The notes beneath the pieces are model-generated. The model was not told the DNA's origin and did not search any database. It saw nothing but the letters and a program-made list of their open reading frames with translations. A DNA stretch of 34,836 nucleotides from Bowdeniella nasicola (GTDB taxonomy: Bacteria; Actinomycetota; Actinomycetes; Actinomycetales; Actinomycetaceae), in NCBI GenBank assembly GCA_030537895.1, contig JAUNVA010000010.1, positions 47,000 to 81,835 of the forward strand, written 5' to 3'. Positions 17,807 to 25,524 of this stretch are shown here, piece by piece (position 1 is the stretch's first letter; the number at the start of each line of letters is the position of its first letter). Made by a program: the position numbers and the translations under genes.

Positions 17807-17957
17807 GTCTCTATCGTGCCACCGAACCAGGAGGCAGACACCTCGGGAATCCGAGGTGCGCACCGCCCGCGCAGGCAGCTCCCCCAGAGCACGACTGCCC
17901 AAGCGTGGGTGACGCTGGCCGCATCATCCGCCCTGGCAGGCGCGCGGCCCGCCCCAC

Positions 17958-18839
17958 TCAGGCGCCTCGAGCCAGCGCGATCGCACGGAAATCTTCAATC
18001 CGCAGCGCCTCGCCCCGAGCACTCGGATCGATGCCGGCCGCACGCAGGAGGCGCTCGGCCTCGACCGCAGAGCCGGCCCATCGGGCGAGGGCCGCACGCA
18101 AGGTCTTGCGTCGTTGCGCGAATGCTGCATCGACCACAGCGAAGGTGGCCTCCCGCAAACACTCATCACCGAGCGGTTCGCGCCGCCGCGTGATGCCAAC
18201 GACGACGCTATCGACGTTCGGAACCGGCCAAAAGACGCGCCGCCCCACGGTGCGCAACCGGCGGGCACCGCCATACCACTGGATCTTCACCGAGGGGATC
18301 CCGTAGATCCGGGAGCCGGGTTCCGCGGCAATTCGCTCGCCCACCTCCGCCTGCACCATGACAACGACATGCGTGAGGCTCGGCAGGGCGCCGAGCGCCG
18401 TGACGATAATCGGGACGGCCACGTTGTAGGGCAGGTTGGCGACGAGTGCGACCGGCGCGAGCTCTCCCTCGCACGACTCGGGGCGGGCCAGATCTCCCGG
18501 CCCCGTGAGATCGAGGGCGTCTGCATGGCGTACTGCGAACCGGCCCGCCGCCTCGGGAGCGAAGCGCGCCACCGTGGCGTCGAGCGCCTCGGCCAGGACG
18601 GAATCGAGCTCAATTGCCGAGACGGCCGCACCGGTATGCAGGAGCGCGAGGGTGAGTGAACCGAGCCCTGGACCGACTTCGAGCACGACGTCGCCCCGCC
18701 CCACCTCGGCCGCGGCGGCGATCGCCCGCACGGTGCCGCCATCGTGCACGAAGTTCTGGCCGAGGGCCTTCGTGGGGCGGATATTCAGTCGCTCCGCGAG
18801 CTGGCGGATGTCAGGCGGTGTCAAAAGCCGATGCGTCAC
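17958..18839 (-). CDS. ksgA: 16S rRNA dimethyladenosine transferase
   Basis: SAM-dependent enzyme (RsmA/KsgA) that dimethylates two adjacent adenines near the 3' end of 16S rRNA during 30S maturation. The 293 residues show [13 protein letters not shown], the SAM motif [12 protein letters not shown] near 54-64, and the target-base motif NLPYN near 136. The GTG at 18839 has no Shine-Dalgarno sequence; TAGGCT (18846-18851) is exactly 6 nt upstream, so the transcript is probably leaderless. This promoter follows directly on the rpf terminator. ispE is downstream after 151 nt. Confidence 0.97.
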   Translation of the reverse strand: MTHRLLTPPDIRQLAERLNIRPTKALGQNFVHDGGTVRAIAAAAEVGRGDVVLEVGPGLGSLTLALLHTGAAVSAIELDSVLAEALDATVARFAPEAAGRFAVRHADALDLTGPGDLARPESCEGELAPVALVANLPYNVAVPIIVTALGALPSLTHVVVMVQAEVGERIAAEPGSRIYGIPSVKIQWYGGARRLRTVGRRVFWPVPNVDSVVVGITRRREPLGDECLREATFAVVDAAFAQRRKTLRAALARWAGSAVEAERLLRAAGIDPSARGEALRIEDFRAIALARGA

Positions 18840-18845
18840 AGCGTC

Positions 18846-18851
18846 AGCCTA
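18846..18851 (-). promoter_or_regulatory. -10 element of ksgA (leaderless)
   Basis: TAGGCT with 6 nt to the GTG start codon, placed just behind the U-tract of the preceding terminator. Confidence 0.5.
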
Positions 18852-18859
18852 ACGAAAAG

Positions 18860-18891
18860 CCGGCCGGCCCCATGTCCGTGGGGCCGGCCGG
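18860..18891 (-). terminator. Intrinsic terminator of the RpfB-like gene
   Basis: CCGGCCGGCCCC (18860-18871) and GGGGCCGGCCGG (18880-18891) form a perfect 12-bp stem with an 8-nt loop. On the minus strand it is followed by CTTTTCGTT, so it has a U-tract. It begins 16 nt after the stop codon of the Rpf gene. Confidence 0.9.
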
Positions 18892-18907
18892 TCTCCTGCG
18901 CGGTGAC

Positions 18908-20074
18908 TTAGCGCAGGCCGAGCTTCTTCGAGCAGTAGGGCCACTGGCCCCAGCCCGAGCGGGCCTGCAGCATCTTGGCGCGCTTCGTCTGTTCGGCGGC
19001 CGAGGCCTGGCTCGGCAGCCCGGAGCCGCCGACGGAACGCCACGTCCCGACCGAGAACTGATAGAGGCCATGGTAGGCGCCGGAGGCTGACACAGCGCGC
19101 GGGTTCCCACCGGATTCACACCGCGCGAGCGCCGCCCAGACACCGCCGCTCGGTGCGGCGCCGCCTCCACCCGACGAGGACGCGGCGGGGGCTGCCTTCG
19201 CAGCGGGGCGCTTCTTCGTTCCGACCTGGACCACCTTGGTGACCGGTTCGGTGCGCTTCTCGTTTACGAGGGTGGCGTCCTTCTCGACTCCGTTCACGAT
19301 CGTCACGTCGTAGACGCGCGTGACCTCACCGTTCTTGCCGGCCTGCTTCACCTTGGACTGGCCGACGTACAGGGAGTCGGTCTTCTCCTTCGTGGTGGAA
19401 AACGCGAGGGTCTCGGTTTCGGTGCGCTGGTCAAGCACGACCCGGTCGATCTGGATGAGCGGGGCGCCGTCGTCAAAACGGATCCGCACCTCGTCGGTAT
19501 CGTGCACCTCGATGCCAGCCTGCTCGAGTACGCCCGCATAGGTGGCCGGGCCCTGGACCTCGAGGGTGGAAAGCTTACCCGCGTCGGAAATCCGCACCGT
19601 CCCGTTCACGACGAGGGGCATGGTGAGCTCCTGGCGGTCGAGGGAGCGAGAGGCCGCAACAATCGATGGGTGACGTCCCGACTCGGCCAGTTCACCGAGC
19701 GCATCGGCAGCGGTATCGGCGGTCGTCCACACGGTCCTCACCTCGCCATCGATCATGACCTCGAACGGTTCGGCGATGCGCACGACGACGGTCTCGCCGT
19801 CGCGTAGGGGCGCGTTCGGGTCGGGGGTGATGACGTCGTGCTCGCCGTAGTCAACCTCGCGGGAGGTGAGCAGCGAGTCGACCGACCCGGCGAAAGTGGA
19901 GACCTGCTGGACATCGCCATCCACGTCCAGGGTGATGGTCTTATGTGCGTGGGCCACGCCGACCCCGCCCAGTACGAGGGCGGGGACGAGGACAAGGGCG
20001 AGGACGCGGGCTCGGCGCCAGCCGGAGGGACGCTCGACCTCGTGGATAGAGATGAGCTGCGGGGTTTCGGTCAC
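18908..20074 (-). CDS. RpfB-like resuscitation-promoting factor (DUF348-G5-Rpf)
   Basis: Exported peptidoglycan-cleaving protein, 388 residues. A membrane/signal helix lies at about 24-44. Three DUF348 repeats fill roughly 46-205, a G5 domain follows at about 215-290 (ending VTKVVQVGTKK), then a Gly/Ala/Ser linker. The Rpf domain (about 308-388) has ALARCESGGNPRAV with the catalytic Glu and two Cys that could form the usual disulfide (RCESGG and WPYCSKK). Rpf proteins remodel the wall when dormant cells resume growth. GTG 20074 has AAGGA 4 nt upstream. It lies 207 nt after a related gene and is likely controlled by the promoter at 20147-20196. Confidence 0.95.
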   Translation of the reverse strand: MTETPQLISIHEVERPSGWRRARVLALVLVPALVLGGVGVAHAHKTITLDVDGDVQQVSTFAGSVDSLLTSREVDYGEHDVITPDPNAPLRDGETVVVRIAEPFEVMIDGEVRTVWTTADTAADALGELAESGRHPSIVAASRSLDRQELTMPLVVNGTVRISDAGKLSTLEVQGPATYAGVLEQAGIEVHDTDEVRIRFDDGAPLIQIDRVVLDQRTETETLAFSTTKEKTDSLYVGQSKVKQAGKNGEVTRVYDVTIVNGVEKDATLVNEKRTEPVTKVVQVGTKKRPAAKAAPAASSSGGGGAAPSGGVWAALARCESGGNPRAVSASGAYHGLYQFSVGTWRSVGGSGLPSQASAAEQTKRAKMLQARSGWGQWPYCSKKLGLR

Positions 20075-20146
20075 AAGATCCTTCTGTTCTGTCAGGCCCG
20101 CCGCGCGGGGGCACGGGGAGGGTGGGCTCGTCAGGTTACTTGCTCG

Positions 20147-20196
20147 ACGCTAGAGCGTCACCTGGCGCGCGTCTATCGTTCGTGCCAGATGTCACA
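20147..20196 (-). promoter_or_regulatory. Promoter of the RpfB-like gene with palindrome and CRP-like site
   Basis: A -10 TAGCGT (20147-20152) and -35 TAGACG (20170-20175) are 17 nt apart. The -10 lies in the palindrome GACGCT-AG-AGCGTC (20146-20159). Just upstream of the -35 is TGTGACATCTGGCACG (20181-20196 read on the minus strand). It differs from the mycobacterial CRP consensus TGTGA-N6-TCACG at one base. CRP control of an rpf gene is known in Mycobacterium; here it is inference. Confidence 0.45.
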
Positions 20197-20281
20197 GGCG
20201 CAAAGACCACCCTGGTGTCGGATTTTTGGGGCCGTTGCCGTGGTGTAGGCCTCACCTTTGGCTGGCGTCGGTGACCGAGGT

Positions 20282-21313
20282 TTAGTACCAGCCGCGGGCG
20301 TGGGAGTGATTCAACGCGCCGCAGGGCGATCCGTACCGGCCCTTAATGTAGCCGAGCCCCCACCTGATCTGAGTCGCGGGATTCGTGCGCCAGTCGGCGC
20401 CGGCACTCGCCATCTTCGAACCCGGCAGAGCCTGCGGAATACCGTAGGCGCCTGAGCCCCGGTTGTGGGCCCGCGGATTCCAATGCGATTCGCGCTCCCA
20501 CAGGGAGTTGAGACAGGAGAACTGGTCTTGGCCCCAGCCGTAGCTGGAAAGCATCGAGCGGGCGATATCGCGCGGGCTCCCCGACGCCACCGGGGCGGCC
20601 GGAGCGGGTGCTGACTGGCCGGAGCTAGCGTGGACCGTGGCGCGACGGACCTCCTTCGTGCCCACGAGCACGACTCGGTCCTGCTTCTCTTGGACTGTGA
20701 CCGTCGCCAGCGCCGTGCGCTCGATCTCCTCGCCGGCGTGCGTCTGCACACGGTAGGTGGTCCGTTCGATGCCTTCTTGGCCCTGAGAGGAGATCTTTGT
20801 CGTCCCCTTGGGCAGCGTCGGATCGTCTTTTTCGATGGTCTCAAACGTGGTCACGGTCTCTTCACTGAGCACACCGCTATCACCGCGCTCGATCGTGATC
20901 TCCATGCCCTCTTCGACCATGTCAGACAGCGGAACCGACACGTGATCGAAAGCCCCCACGACGATGCCGGCCTCCGCGAGCGCTTCCGCCACGGTGAGCG
21001 CCGGAACGCTCACCTCGATGCGCTCGCCGTCAGCGTTGACAGTGATCTCGACCCGCTCGACGTCATCGAGTGCGAGCCGCGCGAGGTCACGAGAGGTCTC
21101 GACCCCGCCGTCGGCGAGCGCGGGGGCTGCGTCGAGCGTGATCTCCTCACCGGTGCCGGTGAGGGGATAGGCACCGATGCCAGCGCTCGCGAGGGCGAGT
21201 GCGGCGCCGGCGGCGAGCAGGCGCGTGCGGAGCCGTGGCTCATGAAGACGATCGGCGAAGCGCGCGGCAAGGGAGGGCGTTGCGGCGTGCCGGCCGGAGG
21301 GCTGACGAGTCAC
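20282..21313 (-). CDS. G5-domain protein with SLT-like transglycosylase C-terminus
   Basis: Exported wall-active protein of 343 residues. A signal/membrane helix is at about 30-50, a DUF348-like region at about 65-135, a G5 domain at about 140-215 (ending VVLVGTKEVRRA), an Ala/Pro linker, then a lysozyme-like domain (about 250-343) with LWERESHWNPRAHNRGSGA and YGIPQALPGSKM. The Glu in WERESHW is the likely catalytic residue. It shares the architecture of the next gene but has a different catalytic domain, so the two look like a tandem duplication followed by domain exchange. GTG 21313 has AAGGA 8 nt upstream. A hairpin lies in its leader. Confidence 0.92.
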   Translation of the reverse strand: MTRQPSGRHAATPSLAARFADRLHEPRLRTRLLAAGAALALASAGIGAYPLTGTGEEITLDAAPALADGGVETSRDLARLALDDVERVEITVNADGERIEVSVPALTVAEALAEAGIVVGAFDHVSVPLSDMVEEGMEITIERGDSGVLSEETVTTFETIEKDDPTLPKGTTKISSQGQEGIERTTYRVQTHAGEEIERTALATVTVQEKQDRVVLVGTKEVRRATVHASSGQSAPAPAAPVASGSPRDIARSMLSSYGWGQDQFSCLNSLWERESHWNPRAHNRGSGAYGIPQALPGSKMASAGADWRTNPATQIRWGLGYIKGRYGSPCGALNHSHARGWY

Positions 21314-21329
21314 TCAGGGTCCTTCCGTG

Positions 21330-21393
21330 AGTCCGCACATCGGGGGAAGCGGACTGCCCCTCAGCCTACTGGGGACAGCCCTTGTCTACAAGG
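21330..21393 (-). promoter_or_regulatory. Promoter, palindrome and leader hairpin of the G5/SLT gene
   Basis: -10 TAGGCT (21363-21368) and -35 TTGTAG (21386-21391) are 17 nt apart. The -35 lies within the perfect palindrome CCTTGT-CT-ACAAGG (21380-21393), a likely operator. In the leader, AGTCCGC (21330-21336) pairs with GCGGACT (21349-21355), just upstream of the ribosome site. Confidence 0.5.
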
Positions 21394-21427
21394 ACATTCA
21401 CGACCGCGGAGCTCGCCACCTCAACAC

Positions 21428-22504
21428 TCAGACCTGAAGATCGTAGAGTGTGCGTGTCCGGCGCGCCGTACGCTCCGCAAAGGCGGTTGGGTTTTCACCA
21501 CGCACCTGCGCGAGCGTGCGCAGGGTCTCGCCCACGCAGTAGGAGGCGTTTGGTCGGCCCCGCCACGGGATGGGGGTGAGGTAGGGTGCGTCGGTCTCCA
21601 CCAGGATCAGCTCTTCGCGGATCTCACCCGCGGCTGCGCGCAGCTCCTCGTTTGCCGGATAGGTAAGCGGCCCCGCGAAGGAGGCATACCAGCCGTGCTC
21701 GTTGCACAGGCGGGCGAGCTCAACGCCACCGGAAAAACAGTGAAAGATCGTGCGCTCGGGCGCGCCGTCGGCCCGCAGGGTCGCGACGACATCCTCATGA
21801 GCCTCCCGGTCGTGGATCTGCATCGGCAGGTCGAGTTCCTTCGCGAGCGCGATGTGCGCGCGGAATCCCGCACGCTGTGCCTCTCTGCCGGACTCGCCGG
21901 TGCGGTAGTAGTCCAGGCCCGTCTCCCCGATAGCAACGACGGCCTGATCGCGCGCCCCATCGGCAACGACGGCGAGGGCCTCGTCGAGGCTGAGCGCATG
22001 ATAGTCCTTCACGCTCGGGATCAGTCCGTCGGGGGAGCGGTCCCGATAGCCGGCATGGATTGCCGCCTCATTCGGGTGGATACCGAACGCCCAGCTGACG
22101 GTGGGCAGGTCTATGGTCCGGTTCGGCGCACTGGGCTCCCCCGTCACGAACGTGGGGGCATCATCGTCGTCCTGGAGTGCGTCAAGCGCCTCAGCCAGAG
22201 CCGCATACATCTCCTCTTCGCAGGCGAGGCCTGGCCCCGGATGGGTGGGGTCACCGGCTGCCCGCCAGCGTTCAATGACCTCGCGGGCGGCCCGGATATC
22301 GGGCACGGAACAGGCCGAAGAAATGACGGCCTCGACGCCGAGCACGCGGGCGCGGGCCAACTGCTCTGTGAGTGGCAGTGCGATGCGTTGAGAGTCACGC
22401 GGCACCTCGCGGCGCTCCAGCGGGAGGTGGGTGTGATTGTCGATGACCCGGATCGCACGCTCGACATCGACCGGCGGCCACAGACGCTTCTTTCGACGAG
22501 CCAT
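21428..22504 (-). CDS. tatD: TatD-family metal-dependent DNase
   Basis: TIM-barrel metallohydrolase (3'-5' exonuclease family), 358 residues. Ligand motifs in order: DNHTHLPL (HxH), VVAIGETGLDYYRTG, MQIHDREAHED, HCFSGGVELA and VETDAPYLTP. It is roughly 60-90 residues longer than most TatD proteins; the extra length lies between the first motif and AFGIHPNEAA (about residues 70-130) and is acidic in part. ATG 22504 begins 2 nt after the metG stop with GGAGG 7 nt upstream inside metG, so it is coupled to metG. The metG-tatD-rpf-ksgA order is typical of actinobacteria. Confidence 0.95.
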   Translation of the reverse strand: MARRKKRLWPPVDVERAIRVIDNHTHLPLERREVPRDSQRIALPLTEQLARARVLGVEAVISSACSVPDIRAAREVIERWRAAGDPTHPGPGLACEEEMYAALAEALDALQDDDDAPTFVTGEPSAPNRTIDLPTVSWAFGIHPNEAAIHAGYRDRSPDGLIPSVKDYHALSLDEALAVVADGARDQAVVAIGETGLDYYRTGESGREAQRAGFRAHIALAKELDLPMQIHDREAHEDVVATLRADGAPERTIFHCFSGGVELARLCNEHGWYASFAGPLTYPANEELRAAAGEIREELILVETDAPYLTPIPWRGRPNASYCVGETLRTLAQVRGENPTAFAERTARRTRTLYDLQV

Positions 22505-22506
22505 GC

Positions 22507-24294
22507 CTAAGCCTCCGCGCGCGCCAGTTCCTCGTCGACGACCGATGTGTCGAGCTTGGCGAAGATCGGCGTGGGCTTGGCGATCGGCGCCCCGACGGTC
22601 ACGGGGCGCGGCCCCCATGCGGGCACGTTGTCATAGTCACCGGTGATGATCGGGTAGCCGGGTCCGCCGTCGAGGTCTTCGACCTCTTCGATGCGCGGCA
22701 GCGGCGCAATGTCCCCGCTACCGCCGAGCACCGCGTCTACCGCATTCGCCGAATGCGGAAGGAAGGGACTCATCATGACGTTGAGGTCGCTCACCGCCTG
22801 CGCGAGGGTGTGCAGGATCGTCGCGAGCCGGGCTCGTTCCTCGGGTGCCTTGAGCTTGAAGGGCTGGGTCTCCGAGACGTATCGGTTGGCCTCGGCGACA
22901 ACCCTCATCACCTCCTGGATCGCGCTCTTTTGGTGGTGCGTGCGGATCAGGTCGCCAACGGTGTCAAAGGCTGTCGCCACCTGCGCTCGGAGCGCTTCGT
23001 CGACGTCCTGAAGCTCGCCGGGTTCGGGAATCTCGCCAAAGTTCTTCGCGATCATCGCGGCCGTTCGGTTCACCAGATTGCCCCACCCAGAGACGAGCTC
23101 ACCGTTGGTGCGGCGCACGAACTCGCTCCACGTGAAATCGGCGTCCTGAGTTTCAGGGCCGGCCGCTGAGATGAAGTAGCGCAACGCGTCGGGTTGGTAG
23201 CGCGAGAGCATGTCGCGCACGTAAATGACGATGCCGCGCGACGAGGCGAACTTCTTTCCCTCCATAGTGAGGAACTCCGAGGAGACAACCTCGGTCGGCA
23301 GATTCAGTTCACCGAAGGTTCCCGGCTCACCGCCGCGCTCCCCCTCGCCGTTATAGCCGAGTATCTCGGCGGGCCAGATCTGGGAGTGAAAGACGATGTT
23401 GTCCTTGCCCATGAAGTAGTAGGACAGCGCCTCGGGATTGTTCCACCACTCGCGCCACGCCTCAGGGTCGCCACTGCGTCGCGCCCATTCGATAGAGGCC
23501 GACAGGTAGCCGATGACGGCATCGAACCAGACATAGAGCCGCTTCGTGGGCTGATCTTCCCACCCCGGAACCGGGATCCCCCAGTCGATGTCGCGCGTCA
23601 TGGCGCGCGGCTTGATGTCCTTCAAAATGTTGGTGGAGAACCGAATAACGTTCGGGCGCCACGACCCCGACTCTTCACGATCCTTCAACCACTCGCCGAG
23701 CGCCTCGGCGAGGGCGGGCAGATCCAGGAAATAGTGGTCGGTCTCGATGAATTCGGGAGTTTCTCCGTTGATCTTGGAGACCGGGTCGATGAGATCGGTG
23801 GGGTCCAGTTGATTGCCGCACACGTCGCACTGGTCACCGCGTGCACCGGCGGCGCCACACAGCGGGCAGGTCCCCTCAATGTAGCGATCGGGCAGGGTAC
23901 GGCCCGTCGAGGGAGAGATCGCGCCATGGGTGCGCTGTTCAATCATGTAGCCGTTGTCCCGCACGGTGCGGAACATCTCGCGCACCACCTCGTAGTGGTT
24001 CACGGTGGTCGTGCGGGTGAACAGGTCGTAGGACAGGCCGAGCTCCACCAGGTCTTCCACGATGACGCGGTTATTGCGATCGGCGAGCTCGCGCGCGCTC
24101 ACGCCCTCGGCGTCGGCAGCAACGAGGATCGGTGTGCCGTGCTCGTCGGTACCGGAGACCATGAGGACCCGGTGCCCAGCCATGCGCATGTAGCGCGAAA
24201 AGACATCCGAGGGGACTCCGAAACCTGCGACGTGGCCGATGTGGCGAGGCCCGTTGGCGTAGGGCCAGGCGACGGCGGAGAGCACTGTAGTCAT
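22507..24294 (-). CDS. metG: Methionyl-tRNA synthetase
   Basis: Charges tRNA-Met. The 595 residues hold the class I HIGH motif (PRHIGHVAG) at the N-terminus. A zinc-binding connective peptide has two CxxC pairs ([18 protein letters not shown]), and the KMSKS-equivalent is KFASS ([10 protein letters not shown]), as in other actinobacterial MetG. The anticodon-binding helical domain follows and there is no EMAP-like C-terminal domain. ATG 24294 is preferred over the ATG at 24303 because the family starts [21 protein letters not shown] (24302-24307) is 7 nt upstream, so a leaderless transcript is possible. It is co-translated with tatD downstream. Confidence 0.97.
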   Translation of the reverse strand: MTTVLSAVAWPYANGPRHIGHVAGFGVPSDVFSRYMRMAGHRVLMVSGTDEHGTPILVAADAEGVSARELADRNNRVIVEDLVELGLSYDLFTRTTTVNHYEVVREMFRTVRDNGYMIEQRTHGAISPSTGRTLPDRYIEGTCPLCGAAGARGDQCDVCGNQLDPTDLIDPVSKINGETPEFIETDHYFLDLPALAEALGEWLKDREESGSWRPNVIRFSTNILKDIKPRAMTRDIDWGIPVPGWEDQPTKRLYVWFDAVIGYLSASIEWARRSGDPEAWREWWNNPEALSYYFMGKDNIVFHSQIWPAEILGYNGEGERGGEPGTFGELNLPTEVVSSEFLTMEGKKFASSRGIVIYVRDMLSRYQPDALRYFISAAGPETQDADFTWSEFVRRTNGELVSGWGNLVNRTAAMIAKNFGEIPEPGELQDVDEALRAQVATAFDTVGDLIRTHHQKSAIQEVMRVVAEANRYVSETQPFKLKAPEERARLATILHTLAQAVSDLNVMMSPFLPHSANAVDAVLGGSGDIAPLPRIEEVEDLDGGPGYPIITGDYDNVPAWGPRPVTVGAPIAKPTPIFAKLDTSVVDEELARAEA

Positions 24295-24301
24295 GTCTTC
24301 C

Positions 24302-24307
24302 ACCCTA
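24302..24307 (-). promoter_or_regulatory. -10 element of metG
   Basis: TAGGGT with 7 nt to the chosen ATG. The 206 nt between it and the rsmI stop (24308-24513) show no gene or clear terminator. Confidence 0.4.
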
Positions 24308-24513
24308 ACGCGCGAGCGCCCTCAACCCGCAGTCGACGGGACGCGCGCGGGGTGGTGCGTGCAGGCGGTTGCCGGCCGCCGTGCTCGCCTCCCCCGCATC
24401 GCGAACTGCATGACGCCACACCGGTTGCTCCTGCTCACCGTCCTGGCGGTGTGGTCTCTGCGCGGCGGCCGTGATCTGGCCGGCATGAAGCGCGGCCCCG
24501 GCTCGACCGGTTC

Positions 24514-25428
24514 CTACTGTCGCGTGGCCGCCCGGTAGAGCGCATTAACCGCCACCCCTTCGCGAGCAGCGACGTGGCGGGCCGCGTCCTTCAAGCGGAG
24601 CCCGAGGTCCGCGAGCGCCCGGACCTCGGCGGCAAGGGAGCGCACACGCGAATCCGAGGAGTCTGCGGCCTTGGGGTGTGGCGATCCCCCGATGATGAGG
24701 ACCACCTCTCCGCGCACGCCCCCCTCGGCCCAGGCGGCCAGGTCTGCCAGAGTGCCGCGCCGCACCTCCTCATGCAGCTTGGTGAGCTCGCGGGCGAGGG
24801 CGGCGCGCCGGTCGGGCCCACAGTGTTCGGCGAGGTCAGCGAGCGTGGCGGCCACGCGATGAGGCGACTCGAAGAGGATCTGGGTCGCGCTCGCCTCGGC
24901 AATCTGCTCGAGACGCTCGCGCCGGTCGCGGCCCTTACGCGGTAGGAAACCGTTGAAGGTGAAGGCGTCCGTGGGAAGACCCGCGAGCGCGAGGGCCGTG
25001 ACGGGGGCGGAGGCTCCCGGCGCGACCGTGATCCCCACGCCGCGACTCGCGGCCGCTGCCACCAGGTGAAATCCTGGATCTGAGATGGTAGGCATTCCTG
25101 CGTCGCTCACGACGAGGATCCGTTCACCCGCCTCGGCCCGGTCCACGAGCTCCTGGAGTCGGGCGGTTTCATTGTGTTCGTGCAGGGAAATGAGGTGGGC
25201 GCGCAACGCCACATTGAGGCCCGCCGCCAGTGCACGCACCCGCCGTGTGTCTTCGGCTGCGATGACATCGGCTTCGCCGAGAGCGGAGCGAAGACGGAAG
25301 GTCGCGTCAGACAGGTTACCGATCGGCGTCGCCGCGAGCGTGATGCCGGGTGGCAACGGCGGCACGGGCGGCCCCTGCGGGGTCGTCTCGGGCGACGGGG
25401 CGTCGGCCGAGCGGTGCTGATTACTCAT
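24514..25428 (-). CDS. rsmI: 16S rRNA (cytidine-2'-O)-methyltransferase
   Basis: SAM-dependent enzyme of the tetrapyrrole-methylase fold that modifies a cytidine in the decoding region of 16S rRNA. The 304 residues show ITLAATPIGNLSDATFR, VIAAEDTRRVRALA, LVVSDAGMPTISDPGF and FLPRKGRDRRERLEQ, in family order. A Pro-rich N-terminal extension of about 28 residues precedes the domain. ATG 25428 is chosen because GAGGAG lies 6 nt upstream; the longer opening to 25470 has no support. It is divergent from pmt across 96 nt. Confidence 0.96.
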   Translation of the reverse strand: MSNQHRSADAPSPETTPQGPPVPPLPPGITLAATPIGNLSDATFRLRSALGEADVIAAEDTRRVRALAAGLNVALRAHLISLHEHNETARLQELVDRAEAGERILVVSDAGMPTISDPGFHLVAAAASRGVGITVAPGASAPVTALALAGLPTDAFTFNGFLPRKGRDRRERLEQIAEASATQILFESPHRVAATLADLAEHCGPDRRAALARELTKLHEEVRRGTLADLAAWAEGGVRGEVVLIIGGSPHPKAADSSDSRVRSLAAEVRALADLGLRLKDAARHVAAREGVAVNALYRAATRQ

Positions 25429-25512
25429 CGAACTCTCCTCATCGTGACAGTTCCCGCCCCATGGTCCCATCCGCGAGTGCCGCGCCGCAGCTCACTGTCG
25501 TCCAGATGTGCC

Positions 25513-25518
25513 TAAACT
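25513..25518 (+). promoter_or_regulatory. -10 element of pmt (leaderless)
   Basis: TAAACT with 6 nt to the GTG start of the mannosyltransferase; no ribosome site is present. Confidence 0.5.
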
Positions 25519-25524
25519 TCACTC

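Noticed and set aside
20075..20281. c-di-AMP (ydaO) riboswitch upstream of the rpf gene
   Set aside because: Such riboswitches are known before actinobacterial rpf genes, but the conserved blocks are not present here.
20630..22510. 626-codon plus-strand open frame across two minus-strand genes
   Set aside because: It runs antisense through the G5/SLT gene, its promoter and tatD, all well supported; it is a GC-driven open frame.
23194..24474. 426-codon open frame antisense to metG
   Set aside because: metG is certain on the other strand; the frame has low-complexity His/Gly/Arg content.
24293..24538. 81-codon plus-strand frame between metG and rsmI
   Set aside because: It overlaps the metG start, has no ribosome site, and its composition is not protein-like.
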